A DNA stretch of 64,000 bases from Bog-473 sp963779735 (GTDB lineage: Bacteria; Actinomycetota; Acidimicrobiia; Acidimicrobiales; RAAP-2), in assembly GCA_963779735.1 (NCBI GenBank), contig CAVZZJ010000002.1:124001-188000 (forward strand). Direction: 5' to 3'. Positions 8,398 to 17,279 of the stretch are shown here, piece after piece. The number at the start of each line of letters is the position of its first letter. The first letter of the stretch is position 1. A program made the translations under genes and the position numbers. The notes beneath the pieces were generated by a model. The model was not told the origin of the DNA and did no database searches. It saw only the letters and a program-made list of their open reading frames with translations.

Positions 8398-9064
8398 GAC
8401 GAAAAAGGACCTAGTTGACCCCTCTATCGTCGTTGGCTACGCCAGGTGTTCGACCGAGGAGCAGTCTGATTCTGGGCTGGGTATGCCCGCCCAACGCACC
8501 GCCATCCAAGCTGAGTGCACTCACCGCGGTTGGAAGCTCCTGGCGATCCACGAGGACGCTGGGGCCAGCGGAAAGTCAGTCGCCAAGCGCCCCGGTCTGG
8601 CAGCGGCACTTGAAGAAGCGGAGTCGGGACGGGCTGCGGCGATTGTCGTCGCCAAATTGGATCGACTGAGTCGATCGTTGGCTGACTTCGCCAACCTCAT
8701 GGCTCGGGCTCAGTCTGCCGGTTGGAATCTCATCGCCCTCGACCTTGGTGTCGACCTTGCCACCGCCGCCGGAGAGTTCATGGCCAACGTGATGGCATCG
8801 GCGGCCCAGTGGGAGAGGCGGATCATCGGTCAACGAACCAAGGATGCCCTGGCGGAGAAACGGGCCGAAGGAGTCACCCTCGGGCGACCGAGCGTCCTAG
8901 CTGAGGCCGTTGTAGAACGCATCGTGGCCTCTCGCAGAGTTGGGGAAGGCTGGTCGGCTATTGCCCGAACCCTGAACACCGAAGCAGTTCCGACAGCTCA
9001 TGGAGGCGCTAAAAGGCATCCATCGACAGTGCGCGCCGTTGCCTTGGGACGTGGCGCCCACTGA
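8390..9064 (+). CDS. Serine recombinase (resolvase/invertase family)
   Basis: 224-residue small serine recombinase. The N-terminal catalytic domain starts IVVGYARCSTEEQ, where the Ser after Cys is the nucleophile, and includes KLDRLSRSL with its two catalytic Arg; the long helix (AAGEFMANVMASAAQWERRIIGQRTKDAL) and a C-terminal helix-turn-helix (EGWSAIARTLN) follow. It catalyses site-specific strand exchange for inversion, resolution or insertion. The TTG start has no good SD. Two broken copies occur at 2430-2750 and 36380-36629, so this is likely the active source of a small dispersed family. Confidence 0.9.
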   Translation: MAKTKKDLVDPSIVVGYARCSTEEQSDSGLGMPAQRTAIQAECTHRGWKLLAIHEDAGASGKSVAKRPGLAAALEEAESGRAAAIVVAKLDRLSRSLADFANLMARAQSAGWNLIALDLGVDLATAAGEFMANVMASAAQWERRIIGQRTKDALAEKRAEGVTLGRPSVLAEAVVERIVASRRVGEGWSAIARTLNTEAVPTAHGGAKRHPSTVRAVALGRGAH

Positions 9065-9267
9065 GTCCCCTTGTGACAGCAGATATTCGACACATGTGAT
9101 CATCCTCGAATCCCAGCCCGAGCCGGGCATAACTGAGGCCACGTTTACATGAGGCCAGCGCAGGCCTCTCGCCGACCGGTGTACTTGTGTGAGTTCGCCG
9201 CCGAGGACCGATCGAAATGGCTGATCTTTCCGACAGGCGATTCGCCAAGAAGCTTGGGAGTTCGTCG

Positions 9268-10266
9268 TCAGCTGCTCGAGAGGACATTCTCCGCGAATTG
9301 CTCAAGCACGACGTCGAACCCCACCACCTCGCGGCTCGCGATCTGCCACCGCTGCGGTACGCGTTGCTCGCCGAGGAGATCCACCTCTTCAGCGACGCTC
9401 GATGTAGCGGCGACGCGCGCTCGTTCCAGAACGGTGTCCACGTCACGGGTCCCGAACTCGACCGTGACGACGCCGGGGCCGTACTGCTCCAGATACCCGG
9501 CGAGCGGTCCTCGTGTCACCACGGGTTCGCAGTATTCGAGTTCGATACCGCCGATGCTGATCCGGAACGCCCTCGCCAACGTTCCCCTACGCGCGCCGTA
9601 TGGCTCACTGCGCGATCCGGGCGTGAAGAGTCTGACCAGATTGCGGTGCGTGCCCGCAAGGTCGTCGACGGCGACTCTCAGTCGGCGGAGGTGAAGATCT
9701 TGATCGTTTGTACCGGGGCGAGGTCGGACGAAGCATGGAGATTGCACTACTTGATCCGCAAAATGGAGGAAGTTCGGCTCCATGATCTCGAGATCCAGAC
9801 CGATCAACTGCCGCGAACCCATGAAGAGGAACGGTCGCGTGGCGCTGCCGGGCCGGGTGTTGCTGGGACCGTAGTCCGCGAGACTCTTGGCCGCCGAGCT
9901 CGGTCCCTCAATGAGTGTTGGCGCTCCCAGCTCGCTCAGCAGTTCGCGCGCGTGCACGATGTCGTCCACGTAGTAGTTCAAGTTGGACACACACGGGCCA
10001 ATGCGGTCCAGATAGGCTTGATGAACTGATTTGCGTCCCCTATAGGCAAGTGAGGCAGATGGTTCGTTCAACTGGAAGGTCGCTTGTCCGCAACTTAGGT
10101 GATCGACCCGGTAACCCCCGTCGGGAAAGAGATCACCTATCTCGCGCGCCAGCCGCTGTTCGATCTTTCCCGCGCCGAGTACCCCCTCCATGAGGGAGCG
10201 AGCCGCATCAAGGTCGCGCACACTCAGCTCGATGTGAAAGCAGCCAAACAACAAGGTGATGCTCAT
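9268..10266 (-). CDS. Two-module VOC protein
   Basis: 332 residues. The N-terminal module starts CFHIELSVRDLDAARSLM and contains VSNLNYYVDDIVHA; a second module covers about 190-325 (LRVAVDDLAGTHRNLVRLF and ISIGGIELEYCEP). Overall it resembles a tandem VOC protein such as an extradiol dioxygenase or bidomain lyase, but the metal-ligand set is not clear enough to claim dioxygenase activity. It is the last gene of the oxidative operon: the ATG at 10266 lies eight bases after the Rieske stop (TGAGGCTCCGATG), whose TGAGG can serve as SD. It may process a product of the Rieske oxygenase. Confidence 0.7.
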   Translation of the reverse strand: MSITLLFGCFHIELSVRDLDAARSLMEGVLGAGKIEQRLAREIGDLFPDGGYRVDHLSCGQATFQLNEPSASLAYRGRKSVHQAYLDRIGPCVSNLNYYVDDIVHARELLSELGAPTLIEGPSSAAKSLADYGPSNTRPGSATRPFLFMGSRQLIGLDLEIMEPNFLHFADQVVQSPCFVRPRPGTNDQDLHLRRLRVAVDDLAGTHRNLVRLFTPGSRSEPYGARRGTLARAFRISIGGIELEYCEPVVTRGPLAGYLEQYGPGVVTVEFGTRDVDTVLERARVAATSSVAEEVDLLGEQRVPQRWQIASREVVGFDVVLEQFAENVLSSS

Positions 10267-10273
10267 CGGAGCC

Positions 10274-11541
10274 TCACATCAGCCGGCCTATAGCCCGGCG
10301 ACTAGGTCGCGCCAGTTCACAGCCCTCGTCGTAGACGAACTCCAGGGCGTTGGGCATGCGAACAACCTTCGGAGTGCGGGCGCTGCCGGGCGGCACGCCG
10401 CCCGCCTCGGCGGTCGTGAGAGCGTCGAGCAGAATCCGTCGCAGCGTGGGCGACGGCGACGTCGCTCGAAGAGAGGAACTCCCTGGAGCGATCGAGGGTC
10501 CCACCCATGCTCGTCTGGACGACGATGTCCTCCTCTAGAAGGGTCCGCCCGAAGCCCGTGAAATGCCCGGCCCTCATCAGCGCGCGGTCCTGTCCCCAGA
10601 GGTCGTGCCGGTCGCCACGCACTCCGGTGAAGTCACCTGGGTCGGGCCGGTACTCGGGGTTGACCACGCCCATATCGACCGGAAGTCCCTGGGGCTCGTC
10701 GGAGTAGTAGCCGTAGAAGAGCAGGTGGCTCTGGTCATCAACCGGGGCGAAGGCGAACATCGACCCCTCTTGGGGTCGCGCCCGGCCGAAGGGAACCACG
10801 CACACCAGTGGCATGAAGAACTGCGTGACACGGGCGTAGGTGCGCCCGTCGACGGTGGGACGCAGGGCGACTGCTTGGAGCCCGTACGGTGCGGACTCCG
10901 TCTCGTAGGACGGAGGACCGGCCAGAGCGAGGCCGATGTGCGAGTTGTCCTGACGGCGGGCGGCCTCCTGGAGCCACGTCTGGTGCAGGGTGCCGGCGTG
11001 TGCGGAGTCGATCGTGCCTTCCACACCCTGGAGCCAGTTGCAGGGCGCCACCGAGACGCTCAGCCACGAGTTGTCCTCGACCGCGCCTGCGAATGGGAGC
11101 TCTGGGAACGCCGGCGCGTCGCTGCCGCCGAGCCAGACCCACGCCAGACCGCCCACCTCGTGCACCGGAAAGTGCACGACGTGGACCCCCTTGGCGAACT
11201 GTTCGGCCCGCACGGTCTGCGTGGGCACGTCGACGACGCACCCGGCCACGTCGATCTTCCAGCCGTGGTAGATGCAGCGCATCCCGTTGCCCTCCACCCT
11301 CGCCAGCGCCAGGGAGGCCCGCCGGTGGGGACAGTGCTCGTCGAAGAACCCGATCGCGCCGTTCTCGCCCGCGAAAGGCGACGTAGTTCTCACCCAGGAG
11401 GCGCACCGGCATGGGCGCTTCCCCGGCGACAAGGTGCGACGAGATGGCGAAGGGGACCCAGTAGTTCTCCCGGATCATGCGGCCCATGGGTGCATCGCCC
11501 TCGACTCGGGTTAGTCGCTCGTTTTCGGCCTTGGTGACCAC
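10274..11541 (-). pseudogene. Rieske oxygenase alpha subunit, two frameshifts
   Basis: Phthalate-dioxygenase-like ring-hydroxylating oxygenase. The protein is spread over three frames: residues from GTG 11541 (MIRENYWVPFAISSHLV..ENYVAF), then from about 11380 the Rieske cluster CPHRRAS..CIYHGW and the mononuclear-iron motif DSAHAGTLH, and finally from about 10470 RILLDALTTAEAGG to the stop at 10274. Each change of frame needs one base. All catalytic motifs are otherwise present, so either two sequencing indels or a recently dead gene. Such enzymes hydroxylate or O-demethylate aromatic and terpenoid rings. It sits between a SnoaL-like protein and a VOC protein in one operon. SD AGGAGGAAGG precedes the start. 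Confidence 0.85.
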
Positions 11542-11572
11542 GACCTTCCTCCTCGTACTGTCTCGGGCACTT

Positions 11573-12136
11573 TCACCACTGCTCGGGTGCCGGCGTGTCG
11601 ATCTGCAGGGGGCGCACGTAGGACAGGTCCCGCCTGTCGCGGGTGCCCTTCGAGTAGCCTTGTTCTTTGAACAATGCGCTGTTCAGACCGGACGCGTCGG
11701 CTTGGATCATGACCTCAACCGTGGAGCGGCGAACCGCGATCCGCCAGACACCGTCGCGCTTTTCGAGCCGGTCTATGTAGCGTCCGTTGATGAAGCGGGC
11801 GGTCGCGCCGTCGTGGTTGAGCAGGGCGACAAGTACGTAGCTCTCGGCGTGGGCGGTGTCCCCGTCGATCTCCACCGAATGGGTGGTGATGTTGTGGAGG
11901 TGGTTCTGCGATCCCGCGGCGTGCACCGGGTTGATCCACTCGGCGTACTTGGGGCCGGGGTTGATGGCCCTGCCATGCTCGTCGAACCCGTCGTCGTGGT
12001 AGGTGGCGGTGATCATCTCGGAGTCGTGGCGGTCGTGCCCTCGCGCGTGCGAGGCAATGCAGTCGAGGATCGCCTGGCGATCCATGAGATAGTCGATCTT
12101 TCGATGCAGCTGCTCCAGCTCCTCGTCAGCGCTCAT
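11573..12136 (-). CDS. SnoaL-like protein (SnoaL_4 type)
   Basis: 187 residues of the SnoaL_4/NTF2-like family, which includes beta subunits of ring-hydroxylating dioxygenases and small dehydratases. Seen: an N-terminal helix IDYLMDRQAILDCIASHARGHDRHD, then ATYHDDGFDEHG, THSVEIDGDTAHAESYVL and ARFINGRYIDRLEKRDGVW. ATG at 12136 has AGGAGTTGC upstream. Immediately before the Rieske alpha gene on the same strand, so it may be its partner or handle the same substrate; the pairing is inference. Confidence 0.85.
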   Translation of the reverse strand: MSADEELEQLHRKIDYLMDRQAILDCIASHARGHDRHDSEMITATYHDDGFDEHGRAINPGPKYAEWINPVHAAGSQNHLHNITTHSVEIDGDTAHAESYVLVALLNHDGATARFINGRYIDRLEKRDGVWRIAVRRSTVEVMIQADASGLNSALFKEQGYSKGTRDRRDLSYVRPLQIDTPAPEQW

Positions 12137-12176
12137 TGCCTGCAACTCCTTCCGTGTACGTCGATCAAGAACGTGG

Positions 12177-12951
12177 TCACCCTTTTGGGCCCCCGTTGAC
12201 CCATAGCGTCTGCCCCGAGCAGTAACTCGAGGCGTCGGACGCGAAGAACAAGACGGCGTAACCGATCTCCTCTGGGTCCCCGATCCGGCCCATGGCGTTG
12301 CCGGCACCGAGCGCGGCCTCGTCCAGGCCGTGCTTCTTGCTGTCCTCGATCAACATCTCGGTCCGCACCGCTCCTGAGGCGACCGAGTTGACGCGTATGC
12401 CCTTGGGCGTCCAGGCTGCGGCCATCGACAGTGTGAGGTTGTTGACCGCCGCCTTCGACGCGCCGTAGGGGGCACCCATCGGGAAGGCGAAGAAGGCGGA
12501 GCCCGATGAGATGTTCACGATCGCTCCCTTGCCCTGCTCGAGCATGGGCTTGGCGGCGATGCGGGAGAGGAACCAGACGCTTCCGACGTTGAGATCAATG
12601 GTGAGGTGCCACTCCTCCGGGGTCCAGTCGGCGATCGGCTTCGTGGAGGAACCTCCGGCGTTGTTGACCAGGATGTCGAGCCGTCCGAACTCGGCTACCG
12701 CTCGGCTCACCAGATCTTCGCACTGCCCCACGTCGGTCACGTCGGTGGGCACGACCAGGGCGCGGCGGCCGAGACGCTCGATCTCCTTCGCCGTCGTTTT
12801 CGAGCGGTTCGGGACGGCGGCCGGCGAGCACGACATCGGCGCCGTGCCCGGCCAGGACCAGCGCCACACCGCGCCCGATTCCAGTGCCGCCCCCGGAAAC
12901 GATGGCGACCCGGCCGTCCAGGGAAAACCGTGATGCTCCCGTGTCGATCAC
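12177..12951 (-). pseudogene. Short-chain dehydrogenase, one frameshift
   Basis: SDR oxidoreductase. N-terminal part in one frame from GTG 12951: VAIVSGGGTGIGRG (NAD(P) loop) to VLAGRRPE; the rest in another frame: IERLGRRALVVPTDVTD, ILVNNAGG, the catalytic Ser-Tyr-Lys in ISSGSAFFAFPMGAPYGASKAAV, and a typical end YCSGQTLWVNGG. The break sits at the TTTT run 12797-12800, so a homopolymer indel is likely. The GTG start overlaps the TGA of the upstream SDR (GTGA) and has GGAGGAG. Likely oxidises an alcohol made by the P450s in the same operon. Confidence 0.88.
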
Positions 12952-13691
12952 AGAACTGCTCCTCCGTTCACACCGATGATCTGACCGGTGATGTAGCTGG
13001 CGGCGTCCGAGCACAAGAACGCGCAGGCCGCGCCGATGTCGTCGATCGTGCCGAGCCGCCCGCTGGGGATCACCAACGACATGGCGTCTGAACCCGGTAC
13101 GTCGCCTTTGGCCTGTGAGTCACGGAGCAGCGGGGTATCGACACAGAACGGCGGGATCGTGTTCGCCGTAATCCCCTGCGTGGCGTATTCGCGGGCGATC
13201 GTCTTGGTCATGGCGATCACGCCACCCTTGGCTGCGGCGTAGTGCCCTTGGCGGGGCGAGCCGATCTGCCCTGAGGAAGAGGCGATGGTGACAATGCGGC
13301 CCCACCCGGCGGCGATCATGTCGGGGAGCGCAACTTGCAGGCAGTGGAACGCCCCGGTGAGATCGACGGCGATGATCCGGTCCCATTGCTCGAGCGTGAT
13401 CTCGACGAAGGGCGCGAAACCCGAAATGGCCGCGCTGGTGACCATGATCTCGATTGGACCGAGGTTGCTCCGCACCTTGCCCAGGGCCCCTACGACTGCG
13501 GCGCGGTTCGACACGTCCACCGCTGCGGCGAACGCCTGGGCCCCACCGGCGCGCAACTCCTCCGCGGTGCCCTCAGCCGCCTGGCCGTTGACGTCGAGAA
13601 CTGCCACCCGATGTCCAGCGGTCGCGAGGTGACGGCAGATGCCAAGCCCGATGCCCGATGCCCCGCCGGTGACCACGGCTACCCGGCTCAC
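12948..13691 (-). CDS. Short-chain dehydrogenase/reductase (SDR)
   Basis: 247-residue classical SDR: VVTGGASGIGLG cofactor loop near residue 7, acidic VLDVNG after strand 2 suggesting NAD(H) preference, TSAAISG in place of the usual NNAG, and the active site IASSSGQIGSPRQGHYAAAKGG with Ser, Tyr, Lys. The end SYITGQIIGVNGGAVL is typical. GTG start overlaps the P450 stop by four bases (GTGA), and its own stop overlaps the next SDR start the same way, so P450, SDR, SDR are translationally coupled. Confidence 0.93.
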   Translation of the reverse strand: MSRVAVVTGGASGIGLGICRHLATAGHRVAVLDVNGQAAEGTAEELRAGGAQAFAAAVDVSNRAAVVGALGKVRSNLGPIEIMVTSAAISGFAPFVEITLEQWDRIIAVDLTGAFHCLQVALPDMIAAGWGRIVTIASSSGQIGSPRQGHYAAAKGGVIAMTKTIAREYATQGITANTIPPFCVDTPLLRDSQAKGDVPGSDAMSLVIPSGRLGTIDDIGAACAFLCSDAASYITGQIIGVNGGAVL

Positions 13692-14953
13692 GGTGCTCCC
13701 TCAACGGTCGTGAACTCCAGGTGAAGCGCATTCAGCCGCCGGAGGAGGAACGTCGGTTCCCACTGGTAGCGCCGGGCTTCTCTCGGTCCGTGCGCTGACT
13801 CGTCGATCCGGACGTCACCCATTCGATCGAGGACCCGTTCGAGGCTCACGCGCGCTTCGGCGCGAGCGAGCGATGCTCCCGGGCAGGCGTGAATGCCCCG
13901 CCCGAAGGCCAGATGCTCGGCGACGTTCGGTCGATCAAGTCGGAGGTCCGCCGGTGCGTCGAAGTGCCGCGGATCGCGATTGGCCGCGCCGACCATGACC
14001 ATCACGTTCGCGCCCGCCCTCACCTCCAGTTCCCCAACTGTCGTCGTCCGCCGGGCGAGGCGGAAATTCGTCTTGACCGGGCTCTCGAGCCGCAACATCT
14101 CCTCTATGAACGGCGGGATCAGCGATCGGTCGTTGCGCAGTTCCTCCTGCAGGTCGGTGTTCTCGGCGAGGGTTAGCAGTGCGGCGCTGAGAAGGTCGAC
14201 GGTGGTGCCCTGACCGGCTGCGAAGAGAAACACCGCCACGCGGGCGACGTCGATCGCCTCTGGCACTGTCCCGTCGGGGAACGTCGCTTCGGCGAGTTGC
14301 GTGAGGACGTCGTTTTGTGGGTTGCGGCGGCGGTCCTCCACGTACTCGACGAACCATTCCTCAGAGACGCCGATGTGCCTGCCGCTTGTGCCCTCGATGT
14401 CGCCCACCAGTTCAGGCGCCCGGTGGAACCGTCCGTGGTCCTCCTCAGGGACGCCGAGCAGATCGGCGATGGCGAGCATGGTGAACGGGGTGCCGAACGC
14501 ACCGATGAACTCGCAGCGGCCCCGGTCGACGAACCCGTCGATTGTACGGTCGGCGAGGCGCCACAGGAAGTCCTCGTTCTCCTTGAGCCGCTTCGGCGTG
14601 AGCAACCGCGCCAGCAGGGCGCGGTGATTCGTGTGCTTCGGCGGATCGAACGTGGCGAAGTACTCGCTGATGGGCAGCGTTTCGCGGTACTGCTCGATCA
14701 GATCGCTGATGTCGTCGCCCTCCGGTTGCACCGGGAGCCCGGGGAACGGACCACTGACCACGTTGCACGCCGAAAAGTTCTCCCGATCGTCACGACACAC
14801 GGCGACGACCTCGTCGTAGCCGGAGACAAGCACGACCTCATGATGCGCCTCGCGACGGACAGGACACCGCCTGATTGCGTCGTAGTACCGGTAAGGGTCC
14901 GCCACCAGCGACGGGTCCGTGAAGAAGTCCAGGCTCTCTAACTCGTTGGCCAT
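13688..14953 (-). CDS. Cytochrome P450 (sister of 15940-17205)
   Basis: 421 residues from ATG 14953 (GGGAGG upstream; the longer frame is not needed). Heme loop FGRGIHACPG at 350-359 with Cys357, ExxR E285/R288, I-helix AGQGTT at 246-251. In that last motif the usual Asp/Glu before Thr-Thr is Gly. Nearly colinear with the second P450 downstream of TetR, including the unusual segment SGPFPGLPV near residue 70 and FDPPKHTNHRALL. Starts the chain P450-SDR-SDR with GTGA overlaps. A degenerate TTGGAC palindrome lies 19 bases before the ATG. Confidence 0.93.
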   Translation of the reverse strand: MANELESLDFFTDPSLVADPYRYYDAIRRCPVRREAHHEVVLVSGYDEVVAVCRDDRENFSACNVVSGPFPGLPVQPEGDDISDLIEQYRETLPISEYFATFDPPKHTNHRALLARLLTPKRLKENEDFLWRLADRTIDGFVDRGRCEFIGAFGTPFTMLAIADLLGVPEEDHGRFHRAPELVGDIEGTSGRHIGVSEEWFVEYVEDRRRNPQNDVLTQLAEATFPDGTVPEAIDVARVAVFLFAAGQGTTVDLLSAALLTLAENTDLQEELRNDRSLIPPFIEEMLRLESPVKTNFRLARRTTTVGELEVRAGANVMVMVGAANRDPRHFDAPADLRLDRPNVAEHLAFGRGIHACPGASLARAEARVSLERVLDRMGDVRIDESAHGPREARRYQWEPTFLLRRLNALHLEFTTVEGAP

Positions 14954-14971
14954 AAACGCCCTCCCAGAATC

Positions 14972-14991
14972 TGTTGGACGACTGTCTAGCA
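14972..14991. promoter_or_regulatory. Putative operator (degenerate copy)
   Basis: TGTTGGAC-gact-GTCTAGCA, an imperfect inverted repeat 19 bases upstream of the P450 start. It matches the centre of the perfect palindrome at 17227-17254 (TGTTGGAC-gata-GTCCAACA), with two mismatches in the right arm. Likely bound by the TetR regulator encoded at 15212-15847, whose gene lies between the two sites. Confidence 0.6.
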
Positions 14992-15211
14992 CACTGCTAC
15001 AGCGCACGCCATGGGAGTACTTCGCAGTACCACCTCGGGATCTGACCTCTCCGACATCGCTGGCTGACCTGGACCCCCGCGAAGCCCTCTACACGACCCG
15101 AGGCTGGCAAATGGCCACCTGTGTCGGTTCGGTTGGCCTACCGGCCATTCGCCTTCACCGTCAACGGGCCTCTGTGGCCCTGAGCCGCTCGCACCGCCCG
15201 ATCGCTCTCGG

Positions 15212-15847
15212 TTACGCGGTCGCCTTGCCGGCCGCTCGCCCACTTGCCTTTCTCCGGCTGGCCCGCTTCGGCTCGACGACATCCAGATAGTGCTTCACAA
15301 GGCGGAGCGTGTCATCGTGCGAGGCAGAGATCCCCACTGACTCCTCCAATAGCATCATCTTCGGGACCGTCGCCATGAGAAAGAGCAGGGTGCCCGGGGT
15401 TAGCTTGTCAGGCAGTTCGTACTGCGGCCAGCGCAGGGTGAGAGCGTCTAACTGCAGCTTTCGGGCCCGGCGGGTGACCTCGGCGATCTCGGCCTTGATG
15501 GACTTGCGGTGATTGGCCAGCGCCAGGAACTCCATCATTAACGCCGCCGAGGTCTCGTCCGTATTGAACTCCCACACCACACGGAGCGGCACGTCGGGGT
15601 CCTTGTCCAGAGACTCGACGAGGCGCTCGAGATTCCGCTCGGAGCGGCGGCGGAGCAACGCCAGGAACAGCTCGTCGAGCGTGGGAAAGTAGTACGAGAC
15701 GAGGCCTGCGTACACACCCGCCTTGGCTGCGACGTTGCGGTAGGTCACCGCCGCGTACCCCCGGTCGAGCATCAGCTGCTCGGCGCTGTCCAAAATCGCG
15801 GCATGCGTCTTGGACGTATCTGACCCGACCCGGCGGGGGGATGCCAT
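15212..15847 (-). CDS. TetR-family transcriptional regulator
   Basis: 211 residues. N-terminal helix-turn-helix of TetR type: AAILDSAEQLMLDRGYAAVTYRNVAAKAGVYAGLVSYYFPTLDELF (about 17-62), followed by a helical ligand domain and a Lys/Arg-rich tail. Lies between two sister P450 genes, each with a TTGGAC palindrome upstream, so it is the likely repressor of both. A separate GGCACGT repeat is found upstream of its own start (15892-15909), possibly for autoregulation. Ligand unknown; probably the P450 substrate or an acyl-CoA intermediate. Confidence 0.92.
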   Translation of the reverse strand: MASPRRVGSDTSKTHAAILDSAEQLMLDRGYAAVTYRNVAAKAGVYAGLVSYYFPTLDELFLALLRRRSERNLERLVESLDKDPDVPLRVVWEFNTDETSAALMMEFLALANHRKSIKAEIAEVTRRARKLQLDALTLRWPQYELPDKLTPGTLLFLMATVPKMMLLEESVGISASHDDTLRLVKHYLDVVEPKRASRRKASGRAAGKATA

Positions 15848-15939
15848 TGGTGACCTCTCTCGCTCGATGCGGCCCCCATTGTCGCGCTAGTGGCACGTGC
15901 CTACGTGCCCCAAACTCCACCTGGCTCTCTCGACCTTCG

Positions 15940-17205
15940 CTACTCGATGGTGAACTCTAAATGAAGCTCTTCGATCCTGCGACTGAAGTACGACGGCTGG
16001 AATCGGAATCGCCGGTTCCCGGCCGGCCCATGATGGGCGTCGGAGAGCCGGATGTCGCCCAACCGGTCGAGCAGGAGGTTCAGCGCCACTCGACCCTCAG
16101 CCCGTGAGAGCGGCCCGCCCGGGCAGGCATGGACGCCTCGCCCGAACGACAGGTGCGTCATGGCGTTCGGACGGTCGATGCGCAGCTCACCTGGGTCCTC
16201 GAATCTCCTCGGGTCGCGGTTGGCGGCGCCGTTCATCAGCATCACCGTCGAGCCGGCGGGGATGTCCACTTCGCCGACCGTCGTCGACGTGCGGGCCAAA
16301 CGGAAGATGGCCTTGACAGGGCTCTCGAGGCGGAGCACCTCTTCGAGGAAGTTAGGGATGAGTCCCCGGTCACGGCGCAGCTGCTCTTGGAGCTCAGGGT
16401 GCTCTGCCAGGGAGACCACCGCCATACCGAGGAGGTGGACGGTCGTTCCCTGCCCAGCGGCGAAGAGCATGGAGGCGATCCTGACCACGTCGATGACCTC
16501 GGGGAGTGAACCATCGGGGAACGTGGCGAGAGCAAGGTTGGTCAGCGCATCATCGCGCGGTTCGCGCCTGCGGTCCTCGATGTACTTGGTGAAGGACTCC
16601 TCGAGAAACCGAACGTGCGCCCCGTCGTAGGTCTCGCCCTTGATCGACCCGACCGGCGTCGGCGCCTCGAATCCCTGCTTGAACCACTCGTGATCGATCT
16701 CGGGCACGCCCAGGAAGTCGGCGATCACCAGCAACGAGAACGGGTGGGCGAACCCTTCAATGAACTCATCACCGCCGCTATCGACGAACGAGTCGAGCTG
16801 CCGCTGCGCCAGCCGCCACATGAATTCCTCGTTGTCCCGGAGCCGGCGCGGCGTGATGAGCCGCATGAGAAGGCCGCGATGATCCGTGTGCTTCGGTGGG
16901 TCAAACGTCGTGAAGTTCTCGCTCAGGGGGAACACGTGCCGGTAGTCCTCTATCAGGGCGGTGATGTCGTCGCCGACGGCCTCGACGGGCAGACCGGGGA
17001 AGGGACCCCCGACGACATTGCACGAGGAAAACGAGTCATCGTCGCGGTAGACGGCAAGGGTCTCGTCGTATCCGGTCACGGCGAGAACCCCATGGTGGGG
17101 CTCGCGATGCACCGGGCAGAGCGACCGGAGGTGGTCGAAGTAGCCGTAGGGGTCCTCCACCAGGGACTCGTCCGTGAAGTAGTCAATCGTCTCGAATTCG
17201 GTCAC
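15940..17205 (-). CDS. Cytochrome P450 (sister of 13688-14953)
   Basis: 421 residues from GTG 17205 with TAGGAGGG upstream. Heme loop FGRGVHACPG at 354-363 with Cys361, ExxR E289/R292, and I-helix AGQGTT at 250-255 again with Gly instead of the acid. Strong end-to-end similarity to the other P450 of this block suggests tandem duplication around the TetR gene. Its promoter faces that of the SDR at 17280 across a perfect 28-bp palindrome. No ferredoxin lies in this operon; the nearest is at 5499-5693. Confidence 0.93.
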   Translation of the reverse strand: MTEFETIDYFTDESLVEDPYGYFDHLRSLCPVHREPHHGVLAVTGYDETLAVYRDDDSFSSCNVVGGPFPGLPVEAVGDDITALIEDYRHVFPLSENFTTFDPPKHTDHRGLLMRLITPRRLRDNEEFMWRLAQRQLDSFVDSGGDEFIEGFAHPFSLLVIADFLGVPEIDHEWFKQGFEAPTPVGSIKGETYDGAHVRFLEESFTKYIEDRRREPRDDALTNLALATFPDGSLPEVIDVVRIASMLFAAGQGTTVHLLGMAVVSLAEHPELQEQLRRDRGLIPNFLEEVLRLESPVKAIFRLARTSTTVGEVDIPAGSTVMLMNGAANRDPRRFEDPGELRIDRPNAMTHLSFGRGVHACPGGPLSRAEGRVALNLLLDRLGDIRLSDAHHGPAGNRRFRFQPSYFSRRIEELHLEFTIE

Positions 17206-17226
17206 GCGCCTACCCTCCTAATCCTT

Positions 17227-17254
17227 GCCGTGTTGGACGATAGTCCAACACGGC
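17227..17254. promoter_or_regulatory. Perfect 28-bp palindromic operator
   Basis: GCCGTGTTGGAC at 17227-17238 and its exact reverse complement at 17243-17254 flank gata. It lies between divergent genes (P450 start 17205, SDR start 17280). It covers the expected -35 region of the SDR promoter, whose -10 candidate TATCGT is at 17267-17272, so bound repressor should block both directions. The size and symmetry suit a TetR dimer or pair of dimers. Confidence 0.75.
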
Positions 17255-17266
17255 CGGGTTTCGCGC

Positions 17267-17272
17267 TATCGT
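17267..17272 (+). promoter_or_regulatory. Putative -10 box for divergent SDR
   Basis: TATCGT seven bases before the ATG at 17280, with no SD in front of that ATG; consistent with a leaderless transcript starting at or next to the A of ATG. The upstream palindrome overlaps the -35 position. Confidence 0.4.
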
Positions 17273-17279
17273 CGGTGAT

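Noticed and set aside
10563..11537. 324-codon plus-strand frame opposite the Rieske gene
   Set aside because: Antisense shadow; the minus strand carries the Rieske cluster and iron motif.
17227..17254. Palindrome considered as a transcription terminator
   Set aside because: No T-run follows on either strand and it lies between two divergent start codons, so an operator is more likely.
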